From assembly GCA_029433265.1 (NCBI GenBank), contig JAQTHT010000003.1, positions 23,168 through 87,167 of the forward strand: DNA of 64,000 nt, in the 5' to 3' direction. The position numbers and the translations under genes are program-made. Of the stretch, positions 44,088 to 53,442 are shown piece by piece. Origin of the DNA: Leuconostocaceae bacterium ESL0958 (lineage in GTDB: Bacteria > Bacillota > Bacilli > Lactobacillales > Lactobacillaceae). The notes below the pieces were generated by a model. The model was not told where the DNA came from. It ran no database searches and saw nothing but the letters and a program-made list of their open reading frames with translations. The first letter of the stretch is position 1, and every line of letters begins with the position of its first letter.

Positions 44088-44991
44088 CGTAATTGCCCTC
44101 CGCATCTAATAAATGGTTGGCCGTTGCCAATTTCATAACCCGCTCTGCGCGCAGCGCCACGGGCCGATCGACCATTTGGCCGTTCAAAGCGATGACGCCA
44201 GAGCCCTTCTGCTTAGCCGCTTCAATGGCCGCGAGCACGTTCTGCGCGTTCAAAATTTCTTGTTCACTTGGCTGATAGACGGCGTTGACCAGTGGAATCT
44301 GCCGTGGGTTGATGATGGACTTGCCATCGTAACCCAACTGGTGAATCAACTTGGTTTCCCGAATGAAGCCTTCTTCATCATCCAAATCCGTAAAGACCGT
44401 ATCAAAGGCAGCGACACCAGCGGCCCGAGCGGCATGGAGAATCACATTACGCGCGTACAGTAATTCCTGTCCATCCGGATAACGGTGGGTCTTCATGTCT
44501 GTCGTGTAATCTTCCGCTGATAGCGCAATCCCAATCATCCGCTCGGAAGCTGCCGCGATTTCATTGGCATTCACCACCCCTTTGGCTGATTCAATGGCCG
44601 CCATCAAATGGGTACTGCCAACCGGACGGCCGAACTCTTTTTCAGCCGTTAGTACCAGATCTTCTAGCGTGCGAATCATTTCGGCCGATTCGGTTTTTGG
44701 CAGGCGAATCACATCGATACCTGCTTTGACCATGGCCTTAATGTCATTTTCATAGAAAGGGGTGTCTAAGCCGTTAATCCGGACCACCAGTTCTGCTTGG
44801 CCAAAGTCCAAAGCTTGCAAAGCTTCATAAACTAAGTAGCGGGCCGAATCTTTTTCAGCTAGCGACACCGCATCTTCTAAATCAAACATGATTGAGTCTG
44901 CGCCGAAAATTCCGGCATCCTTAATCAAGCCCGGGTTATTCCCAGGGACGAACATCATGGTTCGCCGTAAGCGTTCATCTGCTGCTGGCAT
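44077..44991 (-). CDS. citE: Citrate lyase beta subunit (citryl-ACP lyase)
   Basis: This 304-residue TIM-barrel lyase cleaves citryl-ACP to oxaloacetate and acetyl-ACP. It has [62 protein letters not shown] and [17 protein letters not shown] blocks, all usual for CitE. The ATG at 44991 (GGGAGG upstream) is chosen over 45006. The ATG overlaps the citD stop (TAATG). Metal ligands Glu and Asp of the AIES/EDY region are present. Confidence 0.95.
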   Translation of the reverse strand: MPAADERLRRTMMFVPGNNPGLIKDAGIFGADSIMFDLEDAVSLAEKDSARYLVYEALQALDFGQAELVVRINGLDTPFYENDIKAMVKAGIDVIRLPKTESAEMIRTLEDLVLTAEKEFGRPVGSTHLMAAIESAKGVVNANEIAAASERMIGIALSAEDYTTDMKTHRYPDGQELLYARNVILHAARAAGVAAFDTVFTDLDDEEGFIRETKLIHQLGYDGKSIINPRQIPLVNAVYQPSEQEILNAQNVLAAIEAAKQKGSGVIALNGQMVDRPVALRAERVMKLATANHLLDAEGNYVGE

Positions 44992-45284
44992 TAGAGCACC
45001 TCCCACTGTGGTTGATCAGCAATGGCCAAAGCCCGTTGGCAGGCCGTAATGGCACGGGCCTTAATCACCGGGTCTAAGGCGCCTTTGTCAACGACCTTGA
45101 CGGTGACTTGGTCAATATCATAGGCGGCCAAAACGGCTAGCACCGTTGCCTTGATTTGATCTCCAAACTGCTTGGCCACATCCGATACGAGATCAAATTG
45201 AATGCCTTGCTTGGCTGGGCTTAGCATAATCTGCACGTCGGATGATTCAAGCGTGCCCGCTAGGGCGCTTTGCTTAATTTGCAT
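44991..45284 (-). CDS. citD: Citrate lyase gamma subunit (acyl carrier protein)
   Basis: The 97-residue carrier begins MQIKQSALAGTLESSDVQIM; Ser14 in the GTLESSDV motif carries the phosphoribosyl-dephospho-CoA arm installed by CitXG. AAAGGAAG precedes the ATG at 45284. A longer frame from 45428 runs antisense-like through citC and is not needed. It overlaps citC and citE, so translation is coupled along the cit operon. Confidence 0.93.
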   Translation of the reverse strand: MQIKQSALAGTLESSDVQIMLSPAKQGIQFDLVSDVAKQFGDQIKATVLAVLAAYDIDQVTVKVVDKGALDPVIKARAITACQRALAIADQPQWEVL

Positions 45285-46335
45285 CTGTTTTGCTTCCTTT
45301 CTTAAGTCGTGCTTGTAGTGTCTGTAAGTGTTGGTGAATAAAGGCCTGGGTACAAGATGGTAGGTAGTCAACCAAAGCGGCGAGGTCCCCACTAGCAATC
45401 TTCTGCCGGACAGTTGTTGCCGAAACAACGCTTTGTCCGTCTGCTAGCGTTAAACGGGGAATTTCTAGCACTTGGACGGTTGGCGGCAAGTATTTTTTCA
45501 TTTGCTGGTTATAGATGGCCGTTGTTCGAGAATGGGGTTCGCTACCTACCACGCGCAGGTTAATTCCTAAAGGCTGCGCAATCTGATCTTTAAAAAGGCT
45601 GATATCCAGCGCAGTTTGAAAGGTAACGGCCTGTTCCTGGTCGGCGATAAAGTAGGCTGGGAAGGACAGGTAAGAAACCATGTAAGGCCCCCCTGGAACC
45701 ACGGCCAGCCCGTCTAAGTCTGCTGTACCGGCCTTAACGAGTGCCAGCCGTTCTTCACTGGTAAAGAGCGATACATCTTCGCTAACGACAAAGACGTAGA
45801 GAAAGTCCGCCTGGGACAGTGCGCGTTCAATCAGGTAACGGTGCCCTTTGGTAAAAGGATTGGCATTCATCACGATGGCCGCCCGCCGCTTGGTGGTTGC
45901 GGGTGCTTTCGGCAGGCTCTGGCGGTAATCATTGATATCAGGCCGTCCCTTTTCCAAAATCAAGCCTTGATCCGTCTTAGCCAAAGTCTGAAAGCCCACA
46001 TGTTCAAATGACTGCTGGTACTGAATTTTCGTCACGACAAACAAGTGAAAAATACCGGCAGCCGCCAAGTGACTCTCTAAAGCAGAGACTAACTGATTGA
46101 ACCGGGCCCCTGCTGGCGCATCCGGGTCTTCGTTCACGGCCAAATATTTAATAGTTTGACCAGCAACTGAACCGGTCCCAACTAGCTGCCCTTGCCCATC
46201 ATAGAGTCCCAAAGTGGCATCAAGTCCAGCCGTTTCCTGTTCTGAGAAGTCATGAATGCCGTGGTCATCCAGAAAAGTCTGCCATTGTCGCCGTACAGCA
46301 GGTGTTGTCAAAAATAAATCACGCACTTGCTCCAA
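45274..46335 (-). CDS. citC: [Citrate (pro-3S)-lyase] ligase
   Basis: This 353-residue enzyme acetylates the citrate lyase prosthetic group, activating the complex with acetate and ATP. An N-terminal GNAT-like part (about 1-130) is followed by a cytidylyltransferase-like domain with MNANPFTKGHRYLIERAL near residue 155 and SEDVSLFTSEERLALVKAG. The start is TTG at 46335, backed by AGGAGG seven bases upstream inside citM. It is two bases from the citM stop. The last bases overlap citD by 11. Confidence 0.93.
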   Translation of the reverse strand: MEQVRDLFLTTPAVRRQWQTFLDDHGIHDFSEQETAGLDATLGLYDGQGQLVGTGSVAGQTIKYLAVNEDPDAPAGARFNQLVSALESHLAAAGIFHLFVVTKIQYQQSFEHVGFQTLAKTDQGLILEKGRPDINDYRQSLPKAPATTKRRAAIVMNANPFTKGHRYLIERALSQADFLYVFVVSEDVSLFTSEERLALVKAGTADLDGLAVVPGGPYMVSYLSFPAYFIADQEQAVTFQTALDISLFKDQIAQPLGINLRVVGSEPHSRTTAIYNQQMKKYLPPTVQVLEIPRLTLADGQSVVSATTVRQKIASGDLAALVDYLPSCTQAFIHQHLQTLQARLKKGSKTDAN

Positions 46336-46337
46336 GA

Positions 46338-47489
46338 CTAGCCCTCCTGCTGACCGTAATCAATGACCGCCTGCGTGACGGTTTGCACAACGCCTTCATC
46401 AAAAACCCCCGGAACAATCCGGTCCGCTTTGCCAGCTGGCACCAATCCAGCTAAGGCTTTGGCCACGGCAATCTGTAAATCAAAGTCAACATGCTGAATG
46501 CCCGCCGCTAAGAGCCCCTTAAAGAGCCCCGGGAAGACCAGAACATTGTTAACTTGGTTTTCATACTGGGAGGAACCCGTTGCGGTCACGGCTGCCCCAG
46601 CTGCCTGCGCCTCTTCCGGTAGAATTTCCGGGACCGGGTTGGCTAAGGCAAAGATAATGGAATCGGTTGCCATTCTTGCCACCTGTTCTTGGCTCAAGAC
46701 ATGGGCATCGGACAGGCCAATGAAGACATCCTGATTGGCAATCACCTCATCTAGACTTTGACCTGGGGCTTGATTGACTGCCTGGGCTCGTTCCTGCTGA
46801 AAGGAGTTAAAGCGGTCATCCCCCACTCGCACAACCCCAGGCAAATCAACCAAGGTTTGTTGGTGGATGCCGGCAGCTGACAAAAGTCGGCTGGTAGCAA
46901 CGCCAGCGGCCCCCATGCCGTTCACAACAACCCGTAATTCGGTAAGTTCCTTTCCAACAACTTGCGCCGCGTTGATCAGTGCCGCCAAGACCACGATGGC
47001 CGTCCCCGTTTGGTCATCATGGTAAACCGGAATCGACAGTTCCTCACTCAAACGACGCTCAATTTCAAAGACCTTTGGTGCCGCAATATCCTCCAAGTGG
47101 ATGCCGGCAAAGGAGGGCGCCATGTTTTTAATGGTGGCCACTAATTCGTCCGGCGCAGTCTGTTCCAGGGCCATTGGAATGGCATCGACGTCCGCAAAGG
47201 ACTTATACAGCAGCGCCTTTCCTTCTACAATGGGCAGTCCAGCCCCAGGTCCAATATTGCCCAAGCCCAAAACAGCCGACCCATCCGTGATGACTGGAAT
47301 GAGCTTACCAGACATCGTATAAGTGCCCTTCTCTTTGGGATTGGCCTCAATCACTTTGGCTAATTCTGCCACACCAGGCGTATAGGCCTTCCCTAAATCT
47401 GCCCGGTTTTTGACGGCAAAGGTGCCCTTCACTGAGAGTACCCCGTGATTTTTGCCGTGCAACGCAGCGATTTCATCGAAATCTACCAT
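46338..47489 (-). CDS. citM: Malic-enzyme-family oxaloacetate decarboxylase CitM
   Basis: The 383-residue protein is a short NAD-type malic enzyme. Tyr in GKAYTPGVAELAK, Lys in IVEGKALLYK, metal ligands in GIHLEDIAAPKVFEIER and VYHDDQTGTAIVV, and the Rossmann motif VVNGMGAAGVATSRLL are present. In lactic citrate loci this enzyme decarboxylates oxaloacetate from citrate lyase to pyruvate. It is the first gene of citM-C-D-E-F and lies divergent from citI. GGAGG is eight bases before the ATG. Confidence 0.92.
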   Translation of the reverse strand: MVDFDEIAALHGKNHGVLSVKGTFAVKNRADLGKAYTPGVAELAKVIEANPKEKGTYTMSGKLIPVITDGSAVLGLGNIGPGAGLPIVEGKALLYKSFADVDAIPMALEQTAPDELVATIKNMAPSFAGIHLEDIAAPKVFEIERRLSEELSIPVYHDDQTGTAIVVLAALINAAQVVGKELTELRVVVNGMGAAGVATSRLLSAAGIHQQTLVDLPGVVRVGDDRFNSFQQERAQAVNQAPGQSLDEVIANQDVFIGLSDAHVLSQEQVARMATDSIIFALANPVPEILPEEAQAAGAAVTATGSSQYENQVNNVLVFPGLFKGLLAAGIQHVDFDLQIAVAKALAGLVPAGKADRIVPGVFDEGVVQTVTQAVIDYGQQEG

Positions 47490-47526
47490 AAAACTGCCTC
47501 CAGTCTGCCTACTTATTGCTAGCCCA

Positions 47527-47555
47527 AGTATAAAGCCGCTATTTGTGAAAGTAAA
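47527..47555 (-). promoter_or_regulatory. Promoter of the citM-citF operon
   Basis: On the minus strand TTTACT (47550-47555) and TATACT (47527-47532) are 17 bases apart. The weak -35 box fits an activator-dependent promoter, as known for CitI-regulated cit operons in related bacteria. Confidence 0.55.
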
Positions 47556-47600
47556 GCAAATATTTCATATTTTTTTAAATTAAACTTATTTTTATTATTT

Positions 47601-47615
47601 TTTCAATAATTGAAA
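47601..47615. promoter_or_regulatory. Palindrome in the citM-citI gap, candidate CitI operator
   Basis: TTTCAATAATTGAAA is a perfect 15-bp palindrome in the very AT-rich 255-base divergent region. It lies about 45 bases upstream of the citM -35 box and 50 before the citI -35 box, fitting a shared regulator site. Assignment to CitI is inference. Confidence 0.5.
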
Positions 47616-47664
47616 TCTTTTGTAATTTTTTAATCACCCCGACTTTTCAAAAAAGAGAGAAAGA

Positions 47665-47694
47665 TTGCTAAAATCATAAAAATAAGCGTAAAAT
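47665..47694 (+). promoter_or_regulatory. Promoter of citI
   Basis: TTGCTA (47665-47670) and TAAAAT (47689-47694) are 18 bases apart upstream of citI, which begins 50 bases later. Confidence 0.5.
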
Positions 47695-47744
47695 AAACTC
47701 AAATATTCGCAAGCACCTACAAACAGACGAAAAGGAGCAGCACG

Positions 47745-48689
47745 ATGGCCAGAACAGATCCAAATTTACTAGCGCAAATCGCTGAAGACTACTACTTGAA
47801 CAAACTCTCCTTCGGTAGCATCTCGGAAAAATACGGGACTTCCCGCTATTTAGTCAATAAGTTCCTGAACGAGGCCGTCAAAGAAGGCATCGTCAAAATT
47901 GAAATTGCCAGTACCGCTAATCGAAATGCCCAGCTAGAACAAATTTTCAAAGAAAAATTTCCAGATACTGCCTGCTACATTGTGCAGGACGATACGACCA
48001 CGACTGAAACCGATGAACTTGTGGCGAATTATGCCGCCAACTTTGTGGTCAAGCATTTGGAAAACGGACCGCACGTGGTTGGCTTGAGCTGGGGCGACAC
48101 CATGCATTCAATGATTGACGCCATTACCACCAATCCCATTGATCACATCAAATTCACCCAATTCATCGGGGAGAATATGAAATACAATTCAACAGCTGGT
48201 TCCGTCCGCTTGGTCGAACAGGCAGCCAAAAAAGTCGGGGGAGAGTTTTTAACCATGCCTGCCCCCCTCTACCTCTCGGATAATGCAGTTCGAAACGGTC
48301 TGTATGAAGCTGTCTCGATCAAACAAGCCTTGGATTTGGCCCGGCAAATGGACACCGTCTTAACCGGTTTGGGCACTGTCGCTTCCCTGGAATCAATTTC
48401 CATTTGGAACCAGCACATTAACCGCTTCTTCCCGGACGTCAAATTGGGCGAAGTGGCTGGGATGATTTATGGCCGACCCTATGATATCAACGGTCAGGTC
48501 CTGAATCAGGCCAGCGACAAAGTGGTCGGCCTTAGCTTAACGAAAATCTTGTCGACGCCGCACCGCATTGGGGTTGTGCGCTCCAAAGCAAAGGCCGCTG
48601 CCACCCTGGGGGTGCTGCGGGGCAAGTTCTTAACGGACTTAATTTTAACGGAATCGCTCGCCTATCGTATTTTAAATGAAGCCCAATAA
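47745..48689 (+). CDS. citI: CitI: SorC/DeoR-type citrate-responsive regulator
   Basis: The 314-residue protein has an N-terminal helix-turn-helix (about 8-55; LSFGSISEKYGTSRYLVNKFL) and a C-terminal SorC sugar-binding-type effector domain (GLSWGDTMHSMIDAI, TVLTGLGTV). In Weissella and Leuconostoc, CitI activates the cit operon when citrate binds. It is divergent from citM, and AAAGGAG precedes the ATG. It is followed by a bidirectional terminator. Confidence 0.9.
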   Translation: MARTDPNLLAQIAEDYYLNKLSFGSISEKYGTSRYLVNKFLNEAVKEGIVKIEIASTANRNAQLEQIFKEKFPDTACYIVQDDTTTTETDELVANYAANFVVKHLENGPHVVGLSWGDTMHSMIDAITTNPIDHIKFTQFIGENMKYNSTAGSVRLVEQAAKKVGGEFLTMPAPLYLSDNAVRNGLYEAVSIKQALDLARQMDTVLTGLGTVASLESISIWNQHINRFFPDVKLGEVAGMIYGRPYDINGQVLNQASDKVVGLSLTKILSTPHRIGVVRSKAKAAATLGVLRGKFLTDLILTESLAYRILNEAQ

Positions 48690-48724
48690 AAAAAACGGTT
48701 GTCGCTATACGACAACCGTTTTTT
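48690..48724. terminator. Bidirectional intrinsic terminator
   Basis: AAAACGGTTGTCG and CGACAACCGTTTT form a 13-bp stem with a five-base loop between the converging citI and brnQ genes. Confidence 0.9.
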
Positions 48725-50078
48725 ATGATGCAGTTCGCTGCTGTAAGTACCTCTGTAAGATCAAAGCGACAATTAACGTCAGCACTGCCGGCAGCACCCA
48801 GCCAAAGCCAGCCGCTGCCCCAAGAAAATACTGTTGGTACCAGCCTTGATGGCCGCCTCCGGCCACCAAACCGCCAAGATCACCGGCAAAAGGTGCAGCC
48901 GTCAGGCCATCCAATAGGGCTGGAATCAAAGTTACCCCAATCGTTAGCCGGTAAACCAATGGTTGGCGGCCAATAACAGGGGCCAACAAGTTTAAGAGTA
49001 CCGTCACCATCCCGATTGGGTACAAGAAGACTAACACGGGCGTCGCCCAGGCAATAATCGTGTCCAGTCCCAAGGTGGCCATCAAGAAAGACAACAGGGC
49101 CGCAATACTAAGCCAACCCTTGTAAGGGACCTTCGGGAACATCCGGTGAATATCAAAGGCAAAGGAGGCCCCGACCCCCATGGCCGTTGTGAAGACAGCC
49201 AGTGTACCCATGACGGCTAGAAAGGCCTGTCCAAAACGGCCGAAGTAATAAACGGTAATGTTGGACAAAGCCACCGCGCCGTTATCTGAAACGCCCATGT
49301 GGGCCAAGGACGTTACCCCTAATAGAATGAGGCCAACATAGACCAGAGCCAAAACCGCCATCGACAGGGCCCCAGTTTTCATAATGGCTTTCGCTACGTT
49401 GGCCGGTTGACGGATGCCGAGCTGATGAATGGCCGACACAATCGTTACGCCAAAGGAGAGCGCCGCCATGGCATCGATGGTGTTGTAGCCTTCAATAAAG
49501 GATTTGGCAATTGGTTGAGACTGGTAGTCAGTGGACACCACTTGGTGCAAACTGCCCATTGGCGCCACGAGCGCTAGGATAAAAATCAAGGCCAACATGA
49601 CCAAGAAGATGGGATTCAAATACTGACCAATCAACGCCGTCAACTTTTGCCCCTGAAAAGAAGCCCAAAGCACTGCGATGAAAAAGATGGCAGCGAAAAT
49701 CACCAAGCCCAGTTGTTGCTGGTTCTTGGGCAACCAGTTGGCGAAGGAAAGTGAGTAAGCCACCGTCGCCGTTCTAGGCAAGACAATCATCGGACCCAAG
49801 CAGAGGTGTAAGGCAATCAAAAAAAGCATGGCCGGGTAATGGCCCAAGGGTTTAATCAAGTCAAAAACTGATTCTGACTTTGTCAACGCCAGGGCCACCA
49901 AGGCCAGCAAAGGCAGGAGGACTGAAGACAGCAAAAAACCAAAAGTTGCGGGTCCATAAGCGGCCCCGGCCAACTGTCCTAAGTGGACCGGAAAAATCAA
50001 GTTACCAGCACCAAAAAACATGCCGAAAATCAAAGAAAAAAGCAAAATGGTTTGCTTAAAAGAAAGTTTCTTTTCCAT
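48723..50078 (-). CDS. brnQ: BrnQ branched-chain amino acid:cation symporter
   Basis: The 451-residue LIVCS-family transporter has 12 predicted hydrophobic segments and the family motif FGMFFGAGNLIFPVHLGQLA near the N-terminus, plus KLTALIGQYLNPIFL and SFIEGYNTIDAMAALSFG. It imports leucine, isoleucine and valine with sodium or protons. The long AT-rich gap upstream probably holds the promoter; no T-box is visible. The stop overlaps the shared terminator. Confidence 0.93.
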   Translation of the reverse strand: MEKKLSFKQTILLFSLIFGMFFGAGNLIFPVHLGQLAGAAYGPATFGFLLSSVLLPLLALVALALTKSESVFDLIKPLGHYPAMLFLIALHLCLGPMIVLPRTATVAYSLSFANWLPKNQQQLGLVIFAAIFFIAVLWASFQGQKLTALIGQYLNPIFLVMLALIFILALVAPMGSLHQVVSTDYQSQPIAKSFIEGYNTIDAMAALSFGVTIVSAIHQLGIRQPANVAKAIMKTGALSMAVLALVYVGLILLGVTSLAHMGVSDNGAVALSNITVYYFGRFGQAFLAVMGTLAVFTTAMGVGASFAFDIHRMFPKVPYKGWLSIAALLSFLMATLGLDTIIAWATPVLVFLYPIGMVTVLLNLLAPVIGRQPLVYRLTIGVTLIPALLDGLTAAPFAGDLGGLVAGGGHQGWYQQYFLGAAAGFGWVLPAVLTLIVALILQRYLQQRTAS

Positions 50079-50207
50079 CGCAGTACTCCTCTAACAAGCA
50101 GATTTTTTCTAATTATTTTTACATAAAAGTATTAAAAAACCCAACTTTATTTATTTTTTAAAATTGTAACATGATGAGAAGAAAGGCACAAGCTCCTTGT
50201 TCAAACA

Positions 50208-50441
50208 CTACTTTTGCTGGGAACGCACATATTCCCCTAGTTTTTTAGGAGAAAAGCCCAACCAATCGCCCACCGAAGAAGTGACAATCGGTGTCCGAGC
50301 CTTCCCTTCTTTTTTAAACTGGTCAAAAAGGGCTGGATTTTGATCTAGCGAAACCTCTTCGTAGGGCACTCTTTTGGCCTTGAGGTAGAGCTTGGTGCTA
50401 GCGCACTCTGCGCAAAGTTTCCGAGTATACAACTTAATCAT
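50208..50441 (-). CDS. NrdH/glutaredoxin-like redoxin
   Basis: The 77-residue thioredoxin-fold protein has the active site LCAEC near residue 9-13 and the cis-proline/TPIVT strand followed by DWLGFSPKKL, as in NrdH. It may reduce a ribonucleotide reductase or other disulfides; nrdE/nrdF are not in the window, so the partner is unknown. AAGGAG precedes the ATG. It stands alone in an AT-rich gap. Confidence 0.82.
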   Translation of the reverse strand: MIKLYTRKLCAECASTKLYLKAKRVPYEEVSLDQNPALFDQFKKEGKARTPIVTSSVGDWLGFSPKKLGEYVRSQQK

Positions 50442-50464
50442 TGTGAGCTCCTTTTTATATCAAA

Positions 50465-50488
50465 GAAAAAACGGCTTAAGCCGTTTTT
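50465..50488 (-). terminator. Terminator after the second aldo/keto reductase
   Basis: AAAAACGGCTTAAGCCGTTTTT is a near-perfect palindrome with T and A runs, located seven bases past the stop at 50495 on the minus strand. Confidence 0.82.
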
Positions 50489-50494
50489 CATCCC

Positions 50495-51487
50495 TTAGGA
50501 CTGAATAATGCGTTCAATTTCCGCCAATTCGTCCGTTGTAAATGTCAGGTTTTCCGTGAAGGACAAGTTCTGTTGTAAGTGATCAACTGACGAAGTCCCA
50601 ATCACCACCGAAGCGACCCGCTGGTCCTGCAGCAACCAGGCCAAAGACATTTGTGTTAAGGTTTGCTGCCGGTTCTTGGCCAGTTGGTTAAGCTGCTGTA
50701 ATTTTTCAACCAGGACATCCCGTCCCTTTTCAAAAAGAAAGGCATTGGTCTTGTGGATGGGGAAATCTTCTGGCAGCCCGTTCAAATAGCGGTCCGTCAA
50801 CAGACCTTCCGCCAGTGGGCCATAAGCGAACAAGCCGGCATGGTGTTCGTCTAGAATGTCCAATAGGCCGGAATTCTTTTCCTGCTGGTTTAACATGTTG
50901 TAGGACACTTGGTTCCCAATAAAGGGGGTCCCAAGTTCCTGGAAGATTTCGGCAATCGCCTTGGTCTGCTCTGCCGTGTAATTGGAAACGCCAACGTAGA
51001 GGGCCTTGCCTTGGTGGACCAAATCGTCCAATGCCCGGGCCGTTTCTTCCAAATTCGTGTTGGGGTCAAAACGGTGGGCATAAAAAATATCGACATAGTC
51101 CAGGTGCATCTTTTGCAAGGACGTATTCAAGGCATTGATTAGTGTCTTACGACCAGAGAATTCGCCCATGGGGCCAGGCCACATGTGATAACCCGCCTTC
51201 GTGGTAATGACCAATTCATTCCGGTAGGGCTTCAGGTCTGATTGGTAAACCTGACCAAAGGTTTCCTCTGCGGAGCCATTGCTAGGCCCGTAATTAAAGG
51301 CATTGTCAAAGGAAAAAATACCCCGGTCAAAGGCTTCCAAAATTACCTTCCGTGAGTTCTCCAAGGGCATTTGATCGCCCAGGTTCCGCCAGAGACCAAA
51401 AGAAACGGCGGGGACAATTAAGCCGGAATCTGACACGCGCCGGTAAGGTAATTGATCATACCGATCTGCTGCTGCTTGATAAACCAT
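50495..51487 (-). CDS. Aldo/keto reductase (AKR14-like)
   Basis: This 330-residue reductase has the AKR tetrad: FSFDNAFNYGPSNGSAEE with Asp and Tyr, LVITTKAGYHMWPGPMGE with Lys, and FYAHRFDPNTNLEETARALD with His. The GPMGEFSGRK insert is typical of the YghZ/L-glyceraldehyde 3-phosphate reductase group. AGGAGG precedes the ATG at 51487, which lies inside the end of the preceding SGNH hydrolase gene (32-base overlap). Confidence 0.88.
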   Translation of the reverse strand: MVYQAAADRYDQLPYRRVSDSGLIVPAVSFGLWRNLGDQMPLENSRKVILEAFDRGIFSFDNAFNYGPSNGSAEETFGQVYQSDLKPYRNELVITTKAGYHMWPGPMGEFSGRKTLINALNTSLQKMHLDYVDIFYAHRFDPNTNLEETARALDDLVHQGKALYVGVSNYTAEQTKAIAEIFQELGTPFIGNQVSYNMLNQQEKNSGLLDILDEHHAGLFAYGPLAEGLLTDRYLNGLPEDFPIHKTNAFLFEKGRDVLVEKLQQLNQLAKNRQQTLTQMSLAWLLQDQRVASVVIGTSSVDHLQQNLSFTENLTFTTDELAEIERIIQS

Positions 51488-52403
51488 GTGCTTCCTCCTC
51501 TAATAAAGTCAGTATATGTTCACTAATGCGCTGATGGGCCGCGCCATCGGGGTGGTTCGGCCTAGTGGCAATGCCCCAATCGGTCGTATCCACCACGGTA
51601 AAACAGTCGAAGCGGGCGGCTTCTTGTTTGAAAATATCAACAAAGGCCCCGTTCCAGGGCGTCAACAAAAACATCCGAGCGTGGTGAAAACGCTTCACAA
51701 GCTCGAGCAAGTAAACCCGCAAGCCAAAGGCAAAAGTATTGGCGCTAGCACCATAATTGGCATCATTTAAGCCGTAGGCGACCACCACCGTATCCGTTGG
51801 GACCAAGGGTCTCGGAAGATGATCACCTACTTGCCACAAAGCCTGAATGGCAGTGGGCTCCTGGAAAGGCGCCGCCACCGTTAATCCCGTCCCACCGTAG
51901 GCAATTCGGGCTAACGGCCGCTGCTTGGCCCGGGCCACCAATGCCGGAAAAGATTGACTAGGCTGATGCTGGTCGTGGTTGGGTCCCGTCATGGCTTCCC
52001 CTGCCACAATTGAATCCCCAACAAAGGTGAAGTAGGGCTGATCAGACTGAACAGGCACCGGGGCCGCTGCCCCAGTAAACTCAATGGTCCTAATCTGCAA
52101 ACCCTGTTGCCAAAAAGCAACTTGACCGGTCTGCCATTGATCCAGCACAAGGGTGACCGCTTCGCCTGCTGCAGGCAAAGATAGGGACAGACTGTCCTCT
52201 TCCGCCCAAAGGGTTGCTTGGTCTTGGCCATTAACAACTTTGGTAAAGCGTAACGCCGGATAAGTAGTCGCGAAATGCAGCGTGATGGTGCCGGGACCCT
52301 GACTGCGAAAAGTCAAACTGGCGCCGTACTGGCTGCTTTGCAGACCCGTGTCGGTTGCCGCCCACTCGGGTGACGCATAGGCGAGGGCATCTAGCTCTGT
52401 CAT
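51456..52403 (-). CDS. SGNH/GDSL-family hydrolase
   Basis: The 315-residue protein has an N-terminal beta-sandwich of about 110 residues and an SGNH domain: FVGDSIVAGEAM near 130 with the catalytic Ser, YGGTGL with Gly, YGLNDANYG with Asn, and NHPDGAAHQRISE near 285 with Asp/His. It probably removes an acyl or acetyl group from a carbohydrate; the substrate is unknown. It overlaps prs (ATGA) and the aldo/keto reductase. No signal peptide is seen, so it may act inside the cell. Confidence 0.88.
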   Translation of the reverse strand: MTELDALAYASPEWAATDTGLQSSQYGASLTFRSQGPGTITLHFATTYPALRFTKVVNGQDQATLWAEEDSLSLSLPAAGEAVTLVLDQWQTGQVAFWQQGLQIRTIEFTGAAAPVPVQSDQPYFTFVGDSIVAGEAMTGPNHDQHQPSQSFPALVARAKQRPLARIAYGGTGLTVAAPFQEPTAIQALWQVGDHLPRPLVPTDTVVVAYGLNDANYGASANTFAFGLRVYLLELVKRFHHARMFLLTPWNGAFVDIFKQEAARFDCFTVVDTTDWGIATRPNHPDGAAHQRISEHILTLLEEEAHGLSSSSRSV

Positions 52404-53371
52404 TGGCCAGCCTCCTCTCGGGCCGCCGGGCTCAACAACACAGGGGCCAAAGAATCGTGGTGAATGACATGTTGAATGCCTTCGGCAAAGAGTGCTGCCA
52501 CCGATAGGGTCACTAATTTATCAAAACGGGCATTTTCCGGCACAGCCACCGTATTGGTCACCACCACTCGGTCCAATACCGAATCTTGTAAATCCTTAGC
52601 CGCACTGCCCGATAAGAGCGCGTGCGTGGCCAGGGCGTCAATTTTTGTTGCGCCCGCCTGCTGCACGGCTTTGGCAGCTTTGACCATGGTCTGACCAGTA
52701 TCGATCATATCATCGACAATAATGGCATGCTTACCAGCCACATGGCCAGTGACAGCCGGCTCAATATTTGGATCCCGGTCTTGATCAACGATGGCCCAGG
52801 GGGCATCGAGCACTTCGGCTAAGCGCTGGACCATTTTCAAGGAATTGGCATCCGAAGAAACCACAACGATATCCCCGCCCGTCAGACCTTGTTGTTCATA
52901 GTAGGCTGCTTGTACTGGCATGGCCAATAGATGGTCTACTGGAATGTCAAAGAAGCCCTGTAACTGACTAGTATGTAAATCCATCGTCATCAGGCGCTTG
53001 ATACCCCGGTCCTGCAAGAGATTAGCAACTAGGCGACCAGCGATTGGTTCGCGGGGCTTCGCCTTCCGGTCCGAGCGGCCATAGGCTAGATAAGGCACAA
53101 TCAAGTTGATCGATTTGGCCGAGGTGCGCTTGGCAGCATCAATGAAGATCAGTAGCTTCATCAAACTGTCGTTGACCGGCGCCGACACCGGGGCCACCAC
53201 GTAAACGTCAATCCCACGCACTGAATCCACAATGCGTTCATAAATTTCATTATCCGCAAAGGTTTTTAACTCAACGGGGGCGACGGGCACCTCCAGTTCT
53301 TCGGCAATGGCTGCCGTCAAAGCGGAATTGGTGCCCAAATCAAAGAGGCGGAAAGCGGGATTAGCTGTCAT
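52400..53371 (-). CDS. prs: Ribose-phosphate pyrophosphokinase
   Basis: The 323-residue PRPP synthetase shows ELKTFADNEIYERIVDSVRG, TMDLHTSQLQGFFDIPVDHL and the PRPP loop AIIVDDMIDTGQTMVKAAK. It makes PRPP for purine, pyrimidine and other pathways. The ATG at 53371 (GGAG six bases upstream) is preferred to an in-frame ATG at 53428. It overlaps the SGNH hydrolase. A TATAAT on the minus strand (53420-53425) may be its -10. Confidence 0.94.
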   Translation of the reverse strand: MTANPAFRLFDLGTNSALTAAIAEELEVPVAPVELKTFADNEIYERIVDSVRGIDVYVVAPVSAPVNDSLMKLLIFIDAAKRTSAKSINLIVPYLAYGRSDRKAKPREPIAGRLVANLLQDRGIKRLMTMDLHTSQLQGFFDIPVDHLLAMPVQAAYYEQQGLTGGDIVVVSSDANSLKMVQRLAEVLDAPWAIVDQDRDPNIEPAVTGHVAGKHAIIVDDMIDTGQTMVKAAKAVQQAGATKIDALATHALLSGSAAKDLQDSVLDRVVVTNTVAVPENARFDKLVTLSVAALFAEGIQHVIHHDSLAPVLLSPAAREEAGQ

Positions 53372-53442
53372 GATTACTCCAAATTTATTCCACGTTTCAA
53401 AAGAGGTTTTGCTGCCTCTATTATACAAAAATTTTACTAGGC

